A stretch of DNA of 64,000 bases, taken from Lycocorax pyrrhopterus obiensis. Taxonomy: Eukaryota > Chordata > Aves > Passeriformes > Paradisaeidae. The translations under genes and the position numbers were made by a program. This document shows positions 24,546-35,949 of the stretch, in pieces. Position 1 is the stretch's first letter, and each line of letters starts with the position of its first letter. The notes beneath the pieces were generated by a model that was given only the letters and a program-made list of their open reading frames with translations, searched no databases and had not been told where the DNA came from. Location of the stretch: positions 4,643,332-4,707,331 of the forward strand of contig JACSVZ010000024.1 of NCBI GenBank assembly GCA_014706295.1, written 5' to 3'.

Positions 24546-26639
24546 TCCTGAGCTGGTTGGAAAATGGGGAAATGATTCCTAAATATCCACTCTGGATGTT
24601 CCCTGTCCCTATTCCTGAGCTGTGCTCGATCTGTTCTTTAACAACATAAAGTTTGTAGCCCTTCACGGCTTGCGGTGATAAAGCCACGGAGAAGAACAGC
24701 ACAGCAGGCCATAAAACCCTGGATTTTGGGATGTGCCAGCACAGGGCCTTTAATTTACATCTTTCCTGCAAGGTATCAGTCCCCGGATTCCATGGAAAAC
24801 CAGGAGAGCAGGGCAGGATCGTCGATGCTATTGAGTGACGGGGTTGTCGTACACAGGGCAGCGTCTGCAGGAGGAGATGGATAATTACATCTCACAGCCC
24901 TGCATTGATTCTGTCCCCAGTTAAGTGTTTTCCACCTCGTGTTAAAAATGGGGCTGGCACCAGGTTTGCCCTTGAACGGGTTTTTCGTGGCTGCTCTTGG
25001 GAATTCTTTGCGGAGCCGTGTCCCTGTTTGCCGTCAGCCGTTTGCAGCCTGCGGCTCCTGTTCCGTTTCCTGTGCCCTGCGTTGGAAATGAGGGATTTGG
25101 CACAAATGGTCCCTGTCGGTGCCGTGGGTGGAGCGGTGGATGGGAATCTGGGGGGGAGAAATAGCACCTGGATGGTGAAAATCCCTCACCTGGGCTTTCC
25201 ATCCCAAGTTAACCTGAATTCCTGCCAGCGCTTCGGGTCTGTGCCAGCACTGGGAGAACTGGTGTCGGCCTGGCAGTGAATAAATACCTTGGTTTGGGTC
25301 AAAAAGACCCCAAAAAAATCCTCCTTCAGCATTTCAACGGGAGCTGTTGTTTCATGGACAACTTCCAGAGCACAGAAAGCCACCCGAGAAATCCAAAGCT
25401 GGCTTTTAAATCCTGTTTTGCTGTTTATTTCCACTTCCCTCTGGAACAAAAAGGACAGAACAGAGCTGGAATTGTTCTCCTGGTCACAAGCACATTCCAG
25501 CCAGTGCCATTCCAGCCTTGGAAGGGGAGTGAATGGCAAACTGGCGTGGCAGGGGTGACTCAGTGATTTTTGCCAGCCTTGGCAGGAGCTGTTCGAGTGC
25601 TGCTCCCTCGGATGCGGATCGTGCCCCATAAATTTGGGATGCAGAATCCAGCAGACGAGCCAGGTGTGTGCTCCTTGCAGTGCTGATGAGCTCGGGGCTG
25701 CAGCGGGTGCTCATCCAGGCACTCGTCAACCAAAATTCCTGATGAGAGGGTGAAGAAATAAATGGAAATGTGGCTGTGCTGGCTGCTGGATTTCCCTGGG
25801 AATTTGGGAATCTTGTTCATGAACCGACACTTCCTGAGGCGGGAAAAGGCTCCTGGGGCAGAAAGCGGGGATGGGGCTGTCTGCTGAGTTTGGCTCTGGA
25901 TCCAGGAGCTCTCCGTGAGTTCCCAAGGTCAAATATTCGTGGGGTTGGTGCAGGAGCTGCAGCTGAGTGAGGGGAAACACCTTAAAAGCTCCATTTCCAT
26001 GGATTTTCCTGCCTGTGCCTCGCCTGTGGCCTGAGGTGACCCTCAGCTGGTGTAAACCAGGTGATTCCAAAGGATCTTCTTGGTGTGGTCACTTCATTCC
26101 AGAGCTTTCCGCAGGGTGGGAAGCTCACGTGGATTTTGGGGAGGATCCAGTGGATTTCCTGGGATGCAGGATGGACCATGGGATGGCTGAGCTGGTGCTG
26201 CAGCTCCTCGTGGCTCTGCTCCTTCCCAGGAGCTCATGGTGCTGGTCCTGGAGTGCTCCATGGGATGTTTGGAGCTGCGGCAGCCCGGAATCCCTGCCCT
26301 GGGAATGCCAGAGCTGCTCACTGTGGGATTCCTGTCCTGGACACTGGGATTTGGTGGCTGTGGATGTGCTGCTCCCACTCCTGGGTGTTCCCATTGTTCC
26401 AACAAGGGCAGAGGGAAAACTTCCACTGAAATCTGTGATGTTTTGGGATATCCTTCCTGCTTTTCCCCTCCCAGCCCAGCCAAGTAGAGCCACGTTCCAG
26501 GGCCGGATGCTTTTCTCTCCATCAGGATTCCAGACTGCCCCAACTCCCCGGGGAAGGAAGAGTCAAACCCTTGCCGTTCTTTTCCCCTTTTAGCCACACA
26601 AAAGATTTTTATTACTTCAATGAGCTCGCAGCCAGTCTC

Positions 26640-26900
26640 TCTTAATATCGCACTAATTGATTTGAAGCAGAGCTAATTAGCATTTGCTGACTCAGCCCCA
26701 AGCCCCCCTCGCCTCCCGGCAGAGGATGGAGCAGATATTGACCCGCGTTTGCTGCAGCCCTAAATGAAGTCGAGGGACTATTAAGTGTCTCCTATTGGCG
26801 TCGGATTTGCATATGCAAATGAGCCCAATCAGCGCTGGAGAGCGGCAGTGGTAATGCTCTGCAAATAGGAGCCTCTATTAAAGCATTTAAGCAAACTCAA
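26640..26900. promoter_or_regulatory. Candidate intronic enhancer (palindromic POU octamer, MARE/AP-1 site)
   Basis: Non-repetitive sequence with a 16-bp perfect palindrome atttgcatatgcaaat at 26805-26820, made of two overlapping octamer sites (ATTTGCAT and ATGCAAAT). This is a layout used by POU-factor dimers. At 26685-26696, tgctgactcagc matches the MAF-recognition/AP-1 core. Further motifs are gctaattagc (homeodomain, 26672-26681) and attgg (inverted CCAAT) near 26794. Enhancer function is inferred from motif clustering only. Confidence 0.45.
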
Positions 26901-26999
26901 GTGGCACTTGCTGGGCTCCAGCACTCGGAGGTGCCGCTCCGGGTGAGGGAGGAGAGGGAAAAACCAGTGCAGGAACCACTGAGGGATCTGTGGAGCTTT

Positions 27000-27130
27000 A
27001 ATCTGGCACGTTTTGGTGCCTTAATTTGGCCCGTTTTGGTTCCTCGATTTGGCCCATTTTGATGCCTTAATTGGCCCATTTTGGTTCCTTAGTTGGCCCA
27101 TTTTGGTGCTTTAATTTGGCCCATTTTGGT
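27000..27130 (+). repeat. ~25-bp tandem repeat (ggcccattttggtgcctta)
   Basis: About five units of tttggcccattttggt followed by gcctta, tcctcga or tcctta. The last unit runs into the gggcccattttggtggcg edge near 27130. Confidence 0.9.
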
Positions 27131-27167
27131 GGCGTTTGGCAGTGGAGGGCTCGTTGTCCTTGAATCG

Positions 27168-27330
27168 GTGAGTTATAAAATATCCCAGACTGGGAGGGAC
27201 CCACAAAAATCAAAGTGCGGCTCCTGGACCCCCCAAAAATCCCACCCTGTGCTTGAGAGCGTTGTCCAAACCCTTCTTGGACAACACTTGGCAAACCTGG
27301 GGGTTCTGGATGTGGCTGGACAGGGAGAGG
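27168..27330 (-). mobile_element. CR1 LINE fragment (second subfamily)
   Basis: aaaatatcccagactgggag, ggacccacaaaaatcaaagt and ttgagagcgttgtccaaacc match the antisense CR1 subfamily also present at 38238 and 53455. Confidence 0.75.
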
Positions 27331-27691
27331 AGCTGGACAATCCCTCACCGCTGTCGCAGGGATGATCCCTCTGGGCCCTGCATCCTTTATTTCCTGCTGA
27401 TGTCCTGGTTGAACATCTTTTTCAGTGTTTATGAGGTGTGTGCTTTTACCCTGCCAGGGATGAGCAGACCCCAAGAGAAGTCAGCTTCAGTTGTGTCCCT
27501 TCTTGGGGAGGAAACAACAAATTTCAGGACAGGAAGTGGGAGAAAAAAAGGAGACGAGAACTGGCTCCAGGGGTGGCTGTGGCCCCTTGGAAGGGCCGTT
27601 CTCCAGAGGGATGGGACAAAATTCACATCAGGGACTGGGATCCAGGGGGGATCACCGAGCACAAACCTTCAACAGGGAAATAAAAGCTCAG

Positions 27692-28107
27692 GATTCAGAT
27701 TTTTCAAAGCCCGCAATTCAGGTTTCCAAAGCCCACAATTCAGGTTTTTAAAGCCCACAATTCAGATTTTTCAAAGCCCAGAATTCAGGTTTCCAAAGCC
27801 CACAATTCACATTTCCAAAGCCCACAATTCACATTTTCAGACCCAACAGAATTTCAGTTGATTTGGAAGACAAAGTGACCCAAAACCCCTCTTACCCCTG
27901 GCTGTGATTAGAAGATGAACGAGGGAATTGTAACCATGAACAGGAACTCTGGAATTTTTGAGAATTAATTCTCCCAACCCCGATCTTCTGGGGAGGCACA
28001 ACTGGGAAACCAACGCACGGAGATTAAAAAAAAATTAAAACAAATAACAAATTCAGATTGCCAAAGCCCACAGTTCAGATTTTTAAAGCCCACAATTCAG
28101 GTTTTCA
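27692..28107 (+). repeat. Left arm of inverted repeat built from 22-mers
   Basis: The arm contains tandem 21-22-mers (aaagcccacaattcagattt), then a unique-looking core (about 27840-28040), then more 22-mers. The core recurs in reverse complement in the right-hand units, for example gttgatttggaagacaaagt here against actttgtcttccaaatcaac to the right. The arm is joined to the right-hand copies almost without a spacer. Confidence 0.9.
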
Positions 28108-29120
28108 AACTGGGATCCCTGTGTTGGTTTCCCAGTTGTGTTTCCCCAGAGGATCGAGGTTGGGAGAATTAATTGTCCAAAATTCCAGAGTTCCTGCTTA
28201 TGGTTGGAATCGCCTGGTTTGGGTCACTTTGTCTTCCAAATCAACTGAAATCCTGTTGGGTGTGAAAATCTGAATTGTGGACTTTGAAAATGTGAATTGT
28301 GGGCTTTGAAAATCTGAATTGTGGGCTTTGAAAATGTGAATTGTGGGCTTTGGAAATCTGAATTGTGGGCTTTGGAAACCTGAACTCTGGGCTTTGAAAA
28401 CCTGAACTCTAGGCTTTGGAAATCTCAACTGTGGGCTTTAAAAATCTGAAGTGTGGGGTTTGGACAACCTGAATTTGTTATTTAGTTTTTTTTAAATCTC
28501 CGTGTGTTGGTTTCGCAGTTGTGTCTCCCCAGAGGATCGAGGTTGGGAGAATTAATTGTCCAAAATTCCAGAGTTCCTGCTTATGGTTGGAATTGCCTGG
28601 TTTGGGTCACTTTGTCTTCCAAATCAACTGAAATCCTGTTGGGTCTGAAAATCTGAATTCTGGACTTTGAAAATGTGACTTGTGGGCTTTGAAAACCCAA
28701 ATTGTGGGCTTTGAAAATCTGAATTGTGGGCTTTGAAAACCTGAACTCTAGGCTTTGGAAATCTGAACTGTGGGCTTTAAAAATCTGAAGTGTGGGGTTT
28801 GGACAACCTGAATTTGTTATTTAGTTTTTTTTAAATCTCCGTGTGTTGGTTTCCCAGTTGTGTCTCCCCAGAGGATCGAGGTTGGGAGAATTAATTGTCC
28901 AAAATTCCAGAGTTCCTGCTTATGGTTGGAATTGCCTGGTTTGGGTCACTTTGTCTTCCAAATCAACTGAAATCCTGTTGGGTGTGAAAATGTGAATTGT
29001 GGGCTTTGGAAACCTGAATTGGGGGCTTTGGAAACCCAAATTCTGAGCTTTGGAAATGTGAATTGTGGGCTTTGAAAATCTGAATCGTGGGCTTTGGAAA
29101 CCTGAATTGGGGGCTGGTAA
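28108..29120 (-). repeat. Three tandem units, inverted relative to 27692-28107
   Basis: The core gaggatcgaggttgggagaa recurs near 28150, 28533 and 28872 (spacing about 383 and 339). Each core is followed by tttgtcttccaaatcaactg and a run of 22-mers (gaattgtgggctttgaaaat). Left arm plus right units form one inverted and tandem complex of about 1.4 kb. Confidence 0.9.
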
Positions 29121-30424
29121 AAACCGGTGTAAAAGAACAGGAAATCCAACAATTCCAAATAAATTGAGAAGCTGAACTAAACAGGCCATAATTACTCAGT
29201 TATTTCATCTTCCAGGCAGGTGCTCGGGGATAATTTCACTTGGAAAAGTGAAAAACTCACCCAAATCAGTAAAATCTCATGGAAACACCATTCCCTGCCC
29301 AGTTTTGTGCAGAAAACTGCAACAGGTCCCAGTTTGTTCCTGCAAATTGGCTTTTCCACATTCCCCTTTGTGCCGGGAGTGTTTAGGGAGTGTTTAATCC
29401 CTAATGATCGCCTCCTAATTCGGGATTTTTTTGACTGCAAGAACTTTAATTACTTAAGAGTGCTTAATTAGCAGATGTGGAGGGCTGATATGAGCGATGC
29501 CCACTCGAAAGGGATGAAAGAGAAAGGGAATTTGGAGCATCCTGAACCTTCCAACAGCAAATCCATGGCCATCAGCTCTCAGGAAAAAGGAGGATTTTAG
29601 GAAATATTTTGTATTTTCTGGGCAGTGAGCGCCGTTGTTCATCATTATTGCAGCTCCAGCTGGTCAAGAGGGATGGTTTCAGTTTGATTTGCCCCTTTAA
29701 TGTCCTGTGTAAACTTCATTATGAGAGAAATAATTGAGTTTGGGAGAGTGGAGTGCACGACCTTTAATTTATGCAAGAGATGGGGACCCAAATGTGTTTC
29801 TTAAGGCATTAATTTCCTCTAAGTGGAAATTTTTATTGGCTCTGCCATAAAATTCCTCCTGTCGGGTTTTAGATTGGGCTTCCAGAGGATGTGAGGAGTG
29901 GAGTTCCACGCTGGTCATTGCCCCAGGCAGGATTTTGGGTACGTTTAACAGGGATTAGGTAAAGATGGTTGGTGTCCTGTGGGTTTTACGTGAACCCAAC
30001 AATTCCCACCAAAAACCCCTCGGCCGAGGCCGCTGTGGAAGGTGAATTTTTGCTTTTCCAGCTCGAATTGTGCTGCCAGCCTGGGGTGTGACAGGCAGGG
30101 AGATAAGATCCCTCCTCTGCCGTGGAAAAAAGGAGGAAAACAAGGGAAAAAACCCCAAATATCCCCCCAAGCGACCAGCGAAACGCAGGGAAAATCTTTT
30201 CCTGAGGATTTGAGCTTTTCCCCACTTGTCCAACAGCTCCATCCGTCCCTGAACGCACAAACTCACCTGGCTTTGTGTTCCTGGGCAAAAAGGAAGGGAA
30301 AATAAAGTGGATCCACCTGCACAGGACCCCTGGAAAATCCCCCCGGGAATTCCGGGAGTGTCCTCGTGCTGTGCCCAGTCCGGGCCAGTCCCACTCTGTG
30401 CAGAGAAACAATCTGAGAGGTGGT

Positions 30425-31270
30425 TTTTAAATATATTTAGCAAATATATTGATATCTTTATCATATTTAAAATAATAAATAAATATATAAGCTGCAGATA
30501 TCAACATATTAAGTAGATTAATCTATTATATTGATATATAGTAATAGATTAAATAAATATACAAGTATAATAAATAACATATTAAACACATATATTAACA
30601 TAGTAAATAAATATGCCAGTATCATAAATATATTAGCTACATATATCAACATATTAACTACATATATTAATATATTAAATAAATATACCCATAGAATAAA
30701 TATTTAACTACATATATGAACATATTAAATACATCTAGTAATATATAAAATAAACATACCAATATAATAAATATATTAACTACATATAAGAACATTTAAA
30801 TACACATTAATATAGTAAATAAACATACCAATATAAAAAATATATTAGCTACGTATATCAACATACTAAATACATATATTAATATATTAAATCAATATAC
30901 CAATATAATAAATACATAAATTACATATATCAACATATTAAACACATATATTTCTATTTTAAATAAATATACCAGTCTAATAAATAAGTATATTAACTAC
31001 ATATATTAACATTTAAATAGACATTAATATGTTAAATAAATATACCAGTCTAATAAATATGTTAACTACATAGATTAATATTTAAATAGACATTAATATA
31101 TAAAATAAATATGCCAATATAATAAATAAATAAATCTGTTAGCTACATAGAACGATATATTAAATACAACTATTAATATATTAAAAATATACCAATATAT
31201 TAAATAAATATATTCCATATTCTGCCTGATAATTGTTGGTTTATATAGAATATATTATATTTATGGATGG
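30425..31270 (+). repeat. AT-rich minisatellite of about 70-bp units
   Basis: Irregular units reading ataaatatattaactacata, then caacatattaaatacata, then taaataaatataccaata. About 85-90% A+T by eye. No coding content. Confidence 0.9.
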
Positions 31271-31497
31271 ATTTAGTGTATTTATCTGCAGCCAACGAGC
31301 TGCAGAAGGGCTGATAACATCAACACTGTGCTTCCTGTGAGGTCATTCCTTGCTTTGATCCGCTCCCAGATGGAATTTTCTCCAGGCTGGGAGAGAGTCC
31401 CCTGATCATTCCTGTGATTTGCATGGAAATTAGAACCAGTTCCTTGATAAAAGGATAACAGCCTGTGCCCCGGGGCTGTGCTGTGCTCTGTGCTGCG

Positions 31498-31799
31498 CCT
31501 TCCCTTCCCTTCCCTTCCCTTCCCTTCCCTTCCCTTCCCTTCCCTTCCCTTCCCTTCCCTTCCCTTCCCTTCCCTTCCCTTCCCTTCCCTTCCTGTCCCT
31601 TCCCTTCCCTTCCCTTCCCTTCCCTTCCCTTCCCTTCCCTTCCCTTCCCTTCCCTTCCCTTCCCTTCCCTTCCCTTCCCTTCCCTTCCCTTCCCTTCCCT
31701 TCCCTTCCCTTCCCTTCCCTTCCTTCCCTTCCCTTCCCTTCCCTTCCCTTCCCTTCCCTTCCCTTCCCTTCCCTTCCCTTCCCTTCCCTTCCCTTCCCT
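31498..31799 (+). repeat. (TTCCC)n pentanucleotide tract, ~300 bp
   Basis: About 60 copies of ccctt/ttccc. It is pure C/T on the + strand except for one ctgtccc at about 31593 and one missing base at about 31721. The minus strand reads GGGAA repeats, which produce the Gly-Arg-Glu-Lys open frames seen there. Confidence 0.98.
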
Positions 31800-31805
31800 C
31801 GGGGA

Positions 31806-31918
31806 TTCCACAGGGATCCCACCCCACAGGGACAGATCCCATCCACAGGAACAGATCCCACCCACAGGGACAGATCCCATCCCACAGGAACAGATCCATC
31901 CCACAGGGACAGATCCCG
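31806..31918 (+). repeat. ~20-bp minisatellite (cacagggacagatcccatcc)
   Basis: Five to six units of ccacagggacagatcccatc and ccacaggaacagatcccacc lie just behind the TTCCC tract. Confidence 0.9.
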
Positions 31919-32224
31919 TTGGAGGCTGGAGCGGAGCAGTTGGGCTGAGGCCTCTCTTTCCCTGCAGCCCAGGCTCCCAAAATTCCCATCGCTCCAAGGA
32001 TTAACTCTGGTTCCGTACAATCCGTGCTGATTTGAATTCCCACTTTTCCAGGCTGGAAAATTCCCGTTTTTCCTCCTGGCTGCGGAGCTGTTTGTAGGGA
32101 GAGGTGTGGAATCCCTGAGGAGATGCCCTGAACTCCTCTCTTCATTTCCAGTCCTGGTTTTTTCCCCCTGCCCATTTCTTCCTCATCATCCACCCAATTC
32201 CAAGTCCAAACCAGCTCCATGCAC

Positions 32225-32595
32225 AACTTGGAATCACAGAAAAAGCTGGAAAACACCTCCAAGGCCACCAAGTCCGTGATTACCACTAAACCCTGTCCCC
32301 AAGTGCCACATCCATGTGGGATTTGACACTTCCAGGGGTGGGGACTGCCCTGGGCAGCCCATTCCAATGAAGAAATTCCCCCTAATATTCCCTGTGTATA
32401 TTTAGGAATATTTATTTCCCTACATTCCCTAATCTAAATCTCCCTTTGAGGTCATTCTTTCCATCCTGTCCCTTTTTCCCGACCCCCACCTGGCTCCATC
32501 CTTTTTCCAGGTAATTTTAGAGAGCAATTAAATCCCTCCTGAGCCTCCTTTTCCCTCCCTGCTCCAGCCCTTTCCCTGGATATGCTCCAAAGGGT
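32225..32595 (-). mobile_element. CR1 LINE 3' end
   Basis: ggaatcacagaaaaagctgg, caagtgccacatccatgtgg, acacttccaggggtggggac and ctgccctgggcagcccattc in antisense CR1 order. The tail to 32595 is less certain. Confidence 0.8.
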
Positions 32596-34605
32596 GACTT
32601 GTGCTAAGACCCCTCCAGGAATTCCCAATTTCAGCTGCAGAAATGTTTTCTAGGATTGCTGTAAATCCAGGTGTTTTCTCCTCTGCTGGATCTCCATCCA
32701 GGTATTTGTGTGTTGGGAAGGGCCGGATCCCAACAAATCCCATGAAATGCCGGGAGTGCATTTCAGCCTGAGGGGGAAATATGAGCTCAACCATTCCAAA
32801 TAGCTCCTGGTGCCAAAAAAAAGGGATAAAAATGCACATTTCTGCCTGGGAATCGTGGCCTCCATCGCTGGGAATGAGCAGCGGAGAATGGAGGGTGGGG
32901 AATTTGGCAGCTCCGGTGTTATTCCATAAGCAGGCAGCATGGCATGGCTGGATATTTTCAGCTTTGCACAAAAGCTGAGGGAAAAGAGAGAGGGTGGGTA
33001 AAAAAAAAAGCATGGAAAAATGAGTTCCAAGTAACCCATTCCGAGCCCAAAACTGATCCCGGAGCAGTTTTCCCTCTTTGTTTCTCTCTGATGGTTTTTA
33101 GGAAGAATCAATCCTTAAACCACTTATTTATTTATGTGGATCTTCTGAAATTTCACTGGAATTCTTGTCTGCAGGGTCCCTAACTTCCCCCTGCGCCCCG
33201 TTGGAGCTGGCTCTGTGGGAATTTGATCTCCTTGGTTGAGGAACACATGAATTCCATGATGCCTTTGCCCTGGCCTTGTGGAGGAAGCAAATTTGCAGGA
33301 ATTCTTTCTTCCCTCTCATTTTCCTCCCCGTTTTTACTTCGTTCTGAGCAGAGCTGGTGGTTTTTCCATGGCTGGGTGTCCCACCTGTGCAAATCCGTGT
33401 CCATTTATCCCCTGGATGTGGGAACATCTCCTGCTTCAGCCTCTTCCCAACCCCTCCGTCCCTTTCAGAGTTGGTTTTGCTGCTGGAATGGTTTTTTCCC
33501 CCAGTGCTGTGTCATTGAATTCCGTGAATTTTCCCCTCCTGCGGACTTAATCCTTTTAGTGCTCCTGCTTTGTAAGGCTTGGCTGGAGCTCAGGAATGTC
33601 TGAGACGGGCGTTGGAGCGATCCTGGATTTAACGGAAGCCGGAGTTTGGCGTGGAGCGAGTTCTCCTTTCATATTAAAAATGACATAAACCCCACTCAGC
33701 GCGAGGGAAACAAACGGGATTTGAAGCCCAGGAGTCTCCAAAGTCCTAATGGAACTGACAGAGAGGTGATTCCAAAATTATCCAGAGAAATGGGAGCGCT
33801 TTGTTCCACAGGCCATGTCAGAAATGGTTGGATCTGTGTTTTTTCAGAGTGTCCTGGACAATGACCCAGGTCCCAGACTGTGCTGGAATTCATATTCCAG
33901 ACATTTTGTTCCATATTTATAAATATTTAGGGATTTAACGCTCTAAACGAAACCAGAGGAATCTTTTTTCCCCCTTAAAATGCCTCGGAATAATGAATAT
34001 TGTTTTTATTAATGCAACCTCTCATCCTATTAAAATTAAAGCAGGAGCAGAGAATGGGAGGAAAAATACATCCATTCCCTACAATAATCCCATTAATTGT
34101 GTTTTATTAGGAATTCCCAACCGATTCCCGGCGTTTTTATCCTAAACCATCTCCCAGCATCTCCTCCTGTTGTTCCAATAATGGGATTTTGTGTCCTCAC
34201 GAGCTGGTGGCCTCAGGTGGCTCCTAAGGCAGGGATTCAGTGGAGGGAAAAAAAAAAACCTTCCTGGAAGTCAAATTCCTTGTTCCACGTGTGTCATTCC
34301 GCTGGAGCGGATCCTCAGCGGGCCAGATTTGGGTATTTTTACAGGAAAATCCATGTTCTGCTGCGAGGGCAGCGGAGCAGAGCACAACAAAGCCCCGGAG
34401 CAAAAGCCGTGTGAGCAGCAATCGGAGAGAGCCCCGGAATTCTCCCTGGAAATCCCTTCCGGTGCTGGAATCCGAGTGGCTGGGGTGAGAGGAGGGATAT
34501 CCCGATATTTTTTTTGGTGGAGAAATCGAATGGGAATGGAAAGTTTTGGGGGCTTGGAGAAGTGTCAGGTTGGTGGGTTGAGCCTGCCAGGGTTGTGCAG
34601 CCACT

Positions 34606-35725
34606 GACTCCCTGATTTTTGTGGAATTCTGGGCTGTGCAGCCCCTGAAATCCCCAGTTTTATGGAATTCTGGGCTCTGCAGCCCCTGAAATCCCTGTTT
34701 TTATGGAATTCTGGGCTCTGCAGCCCCTGACTCCCTGATTTTTATGGAATTCTGGGCTCTGCAGCCCCTGAAATCCCCAGTTTTATGGCATTCTGGGCTC
34801 TGCAGCCCCAACACCGTGACTTTTATGGAATTCTGGGCTCTGCAGCTCCTGAAATCCCTATTTTTATGGAATTCTGGGCTCTGCAGCCCCTGAAATCCCT
34901 GTTTTTATGGAATTCTGGGCTCTGCAGCCCCTGATATCGCCGTTTTTTATGGAATTCTGGCCTCTGCAGCCCCTGAAATCCCTATTTTTGTGGAATTCTG
35001 GGCTGTGCAGCCCCAGACACCCCAATTATTATGGCATTCCTGGGCCTGCATTTACTGACACCCCTATTTTTATGGAATTCTAGGCCTGCAACCCCAACAT
35101 CCCAATTTTTATGGGATTCCTGAGCCTGCAGCCTGACACCCTGGTTTTTATGGACTTCTGGGCTCTGCAGCCCCTGAAATCCTCATTTTTATGGAATTCT
35201 GGGCTGTGGAGCCCCAGACACCCTGATTTTTATGGCATTCCTGGTCCTGCATTCACTGACACCCCTATTTTTGTGGAATTCTGGGCCTGCAACCACTGAC
35301 ACCCCTATTTTTATGGAATTCTGGGCCTGCAACCCCAACATCCCAATTTTTATGGGATTCCTGAGCCTGCAGCCTGACGCCGAGATTTTTATGGAATTCT
35401 GAGTTCTGCAGCCCCTGAAATCCCTGTTTTTATGGAATTCTGGATTCTGCAGCCCCTGAAGTCCCTACTTTTATGGAATTCTGGGCTTGCAGCCCCTGAT
35501 ATTCCCATTTTTATGGAATTCTGGGCCTGCAACCCCAACATCCCAATTTTTATGGCATTTCTGGGCCTGCAGCCTGACACCCTGGTTTTTATGGAGTTCT
35601 GAGTTCTGCAGCTCTTGACATCCCCGTTTTTATGGAATTCTGGGCTTGCAGCCCCTGAAATCCCTACTTTTATGGAATTCTGGATTCTGCAGCCCCTGAA
35701 ATCCCTGATTTCTGTGGCATTTCTG
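34606..35725 (+). repeat. ~40-bp minisatellite, about 27 units
   Basis: The unit runs tttttatggaattctgggct, then ctgcagcccctgaaatccct, with subtypes ending gacacccc, caacatccc or cagcctgacaccct. I counted 27 units by eye. Subtypes recur in blocks (for example 35045-35150 resembles 35260-35390), which suggests higher-order duplication. Most units carry GAATTC and many carry CTGCAG. Confidence 0.95.
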
Positions 35726-35949
35726 CCACAAGGGAAGGCTTCCTTAGCAGAAATCCCCTGAGACCTGACCCTGAGCAGGATCCCAGCCTGGATGAGCCGG
35801 GATTGCCTTCCCAAAACCAGGGCTCAGGAGGGAGCCTGGCTTTTCCCTCACTGGGAATTCCCTGGTGGAGTTGGGAAGGGCGACAGCAACTTCCCTGTGG
35901 TGTTCTGCTGTGTGATGCTCGTTTCCCTCTGGCTGGGGTTTCACTAAAG

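Noticed and set aside
26805..26820. Palindrome considered as a terminator or recombination site
   Set aside because: It is too short and AT-rich for that, has no partner copy, and fits an octamer-factor site better.
31282..32367. Long minus-strand open frame (361 codons) with Gly-Arg-Glu-Lys repeats
   Set aside because: It is the translation of the GGGAA strand of the pentanucleotide tract. All three frames stay open, which is a repeat property, and there is no domain or exon context.
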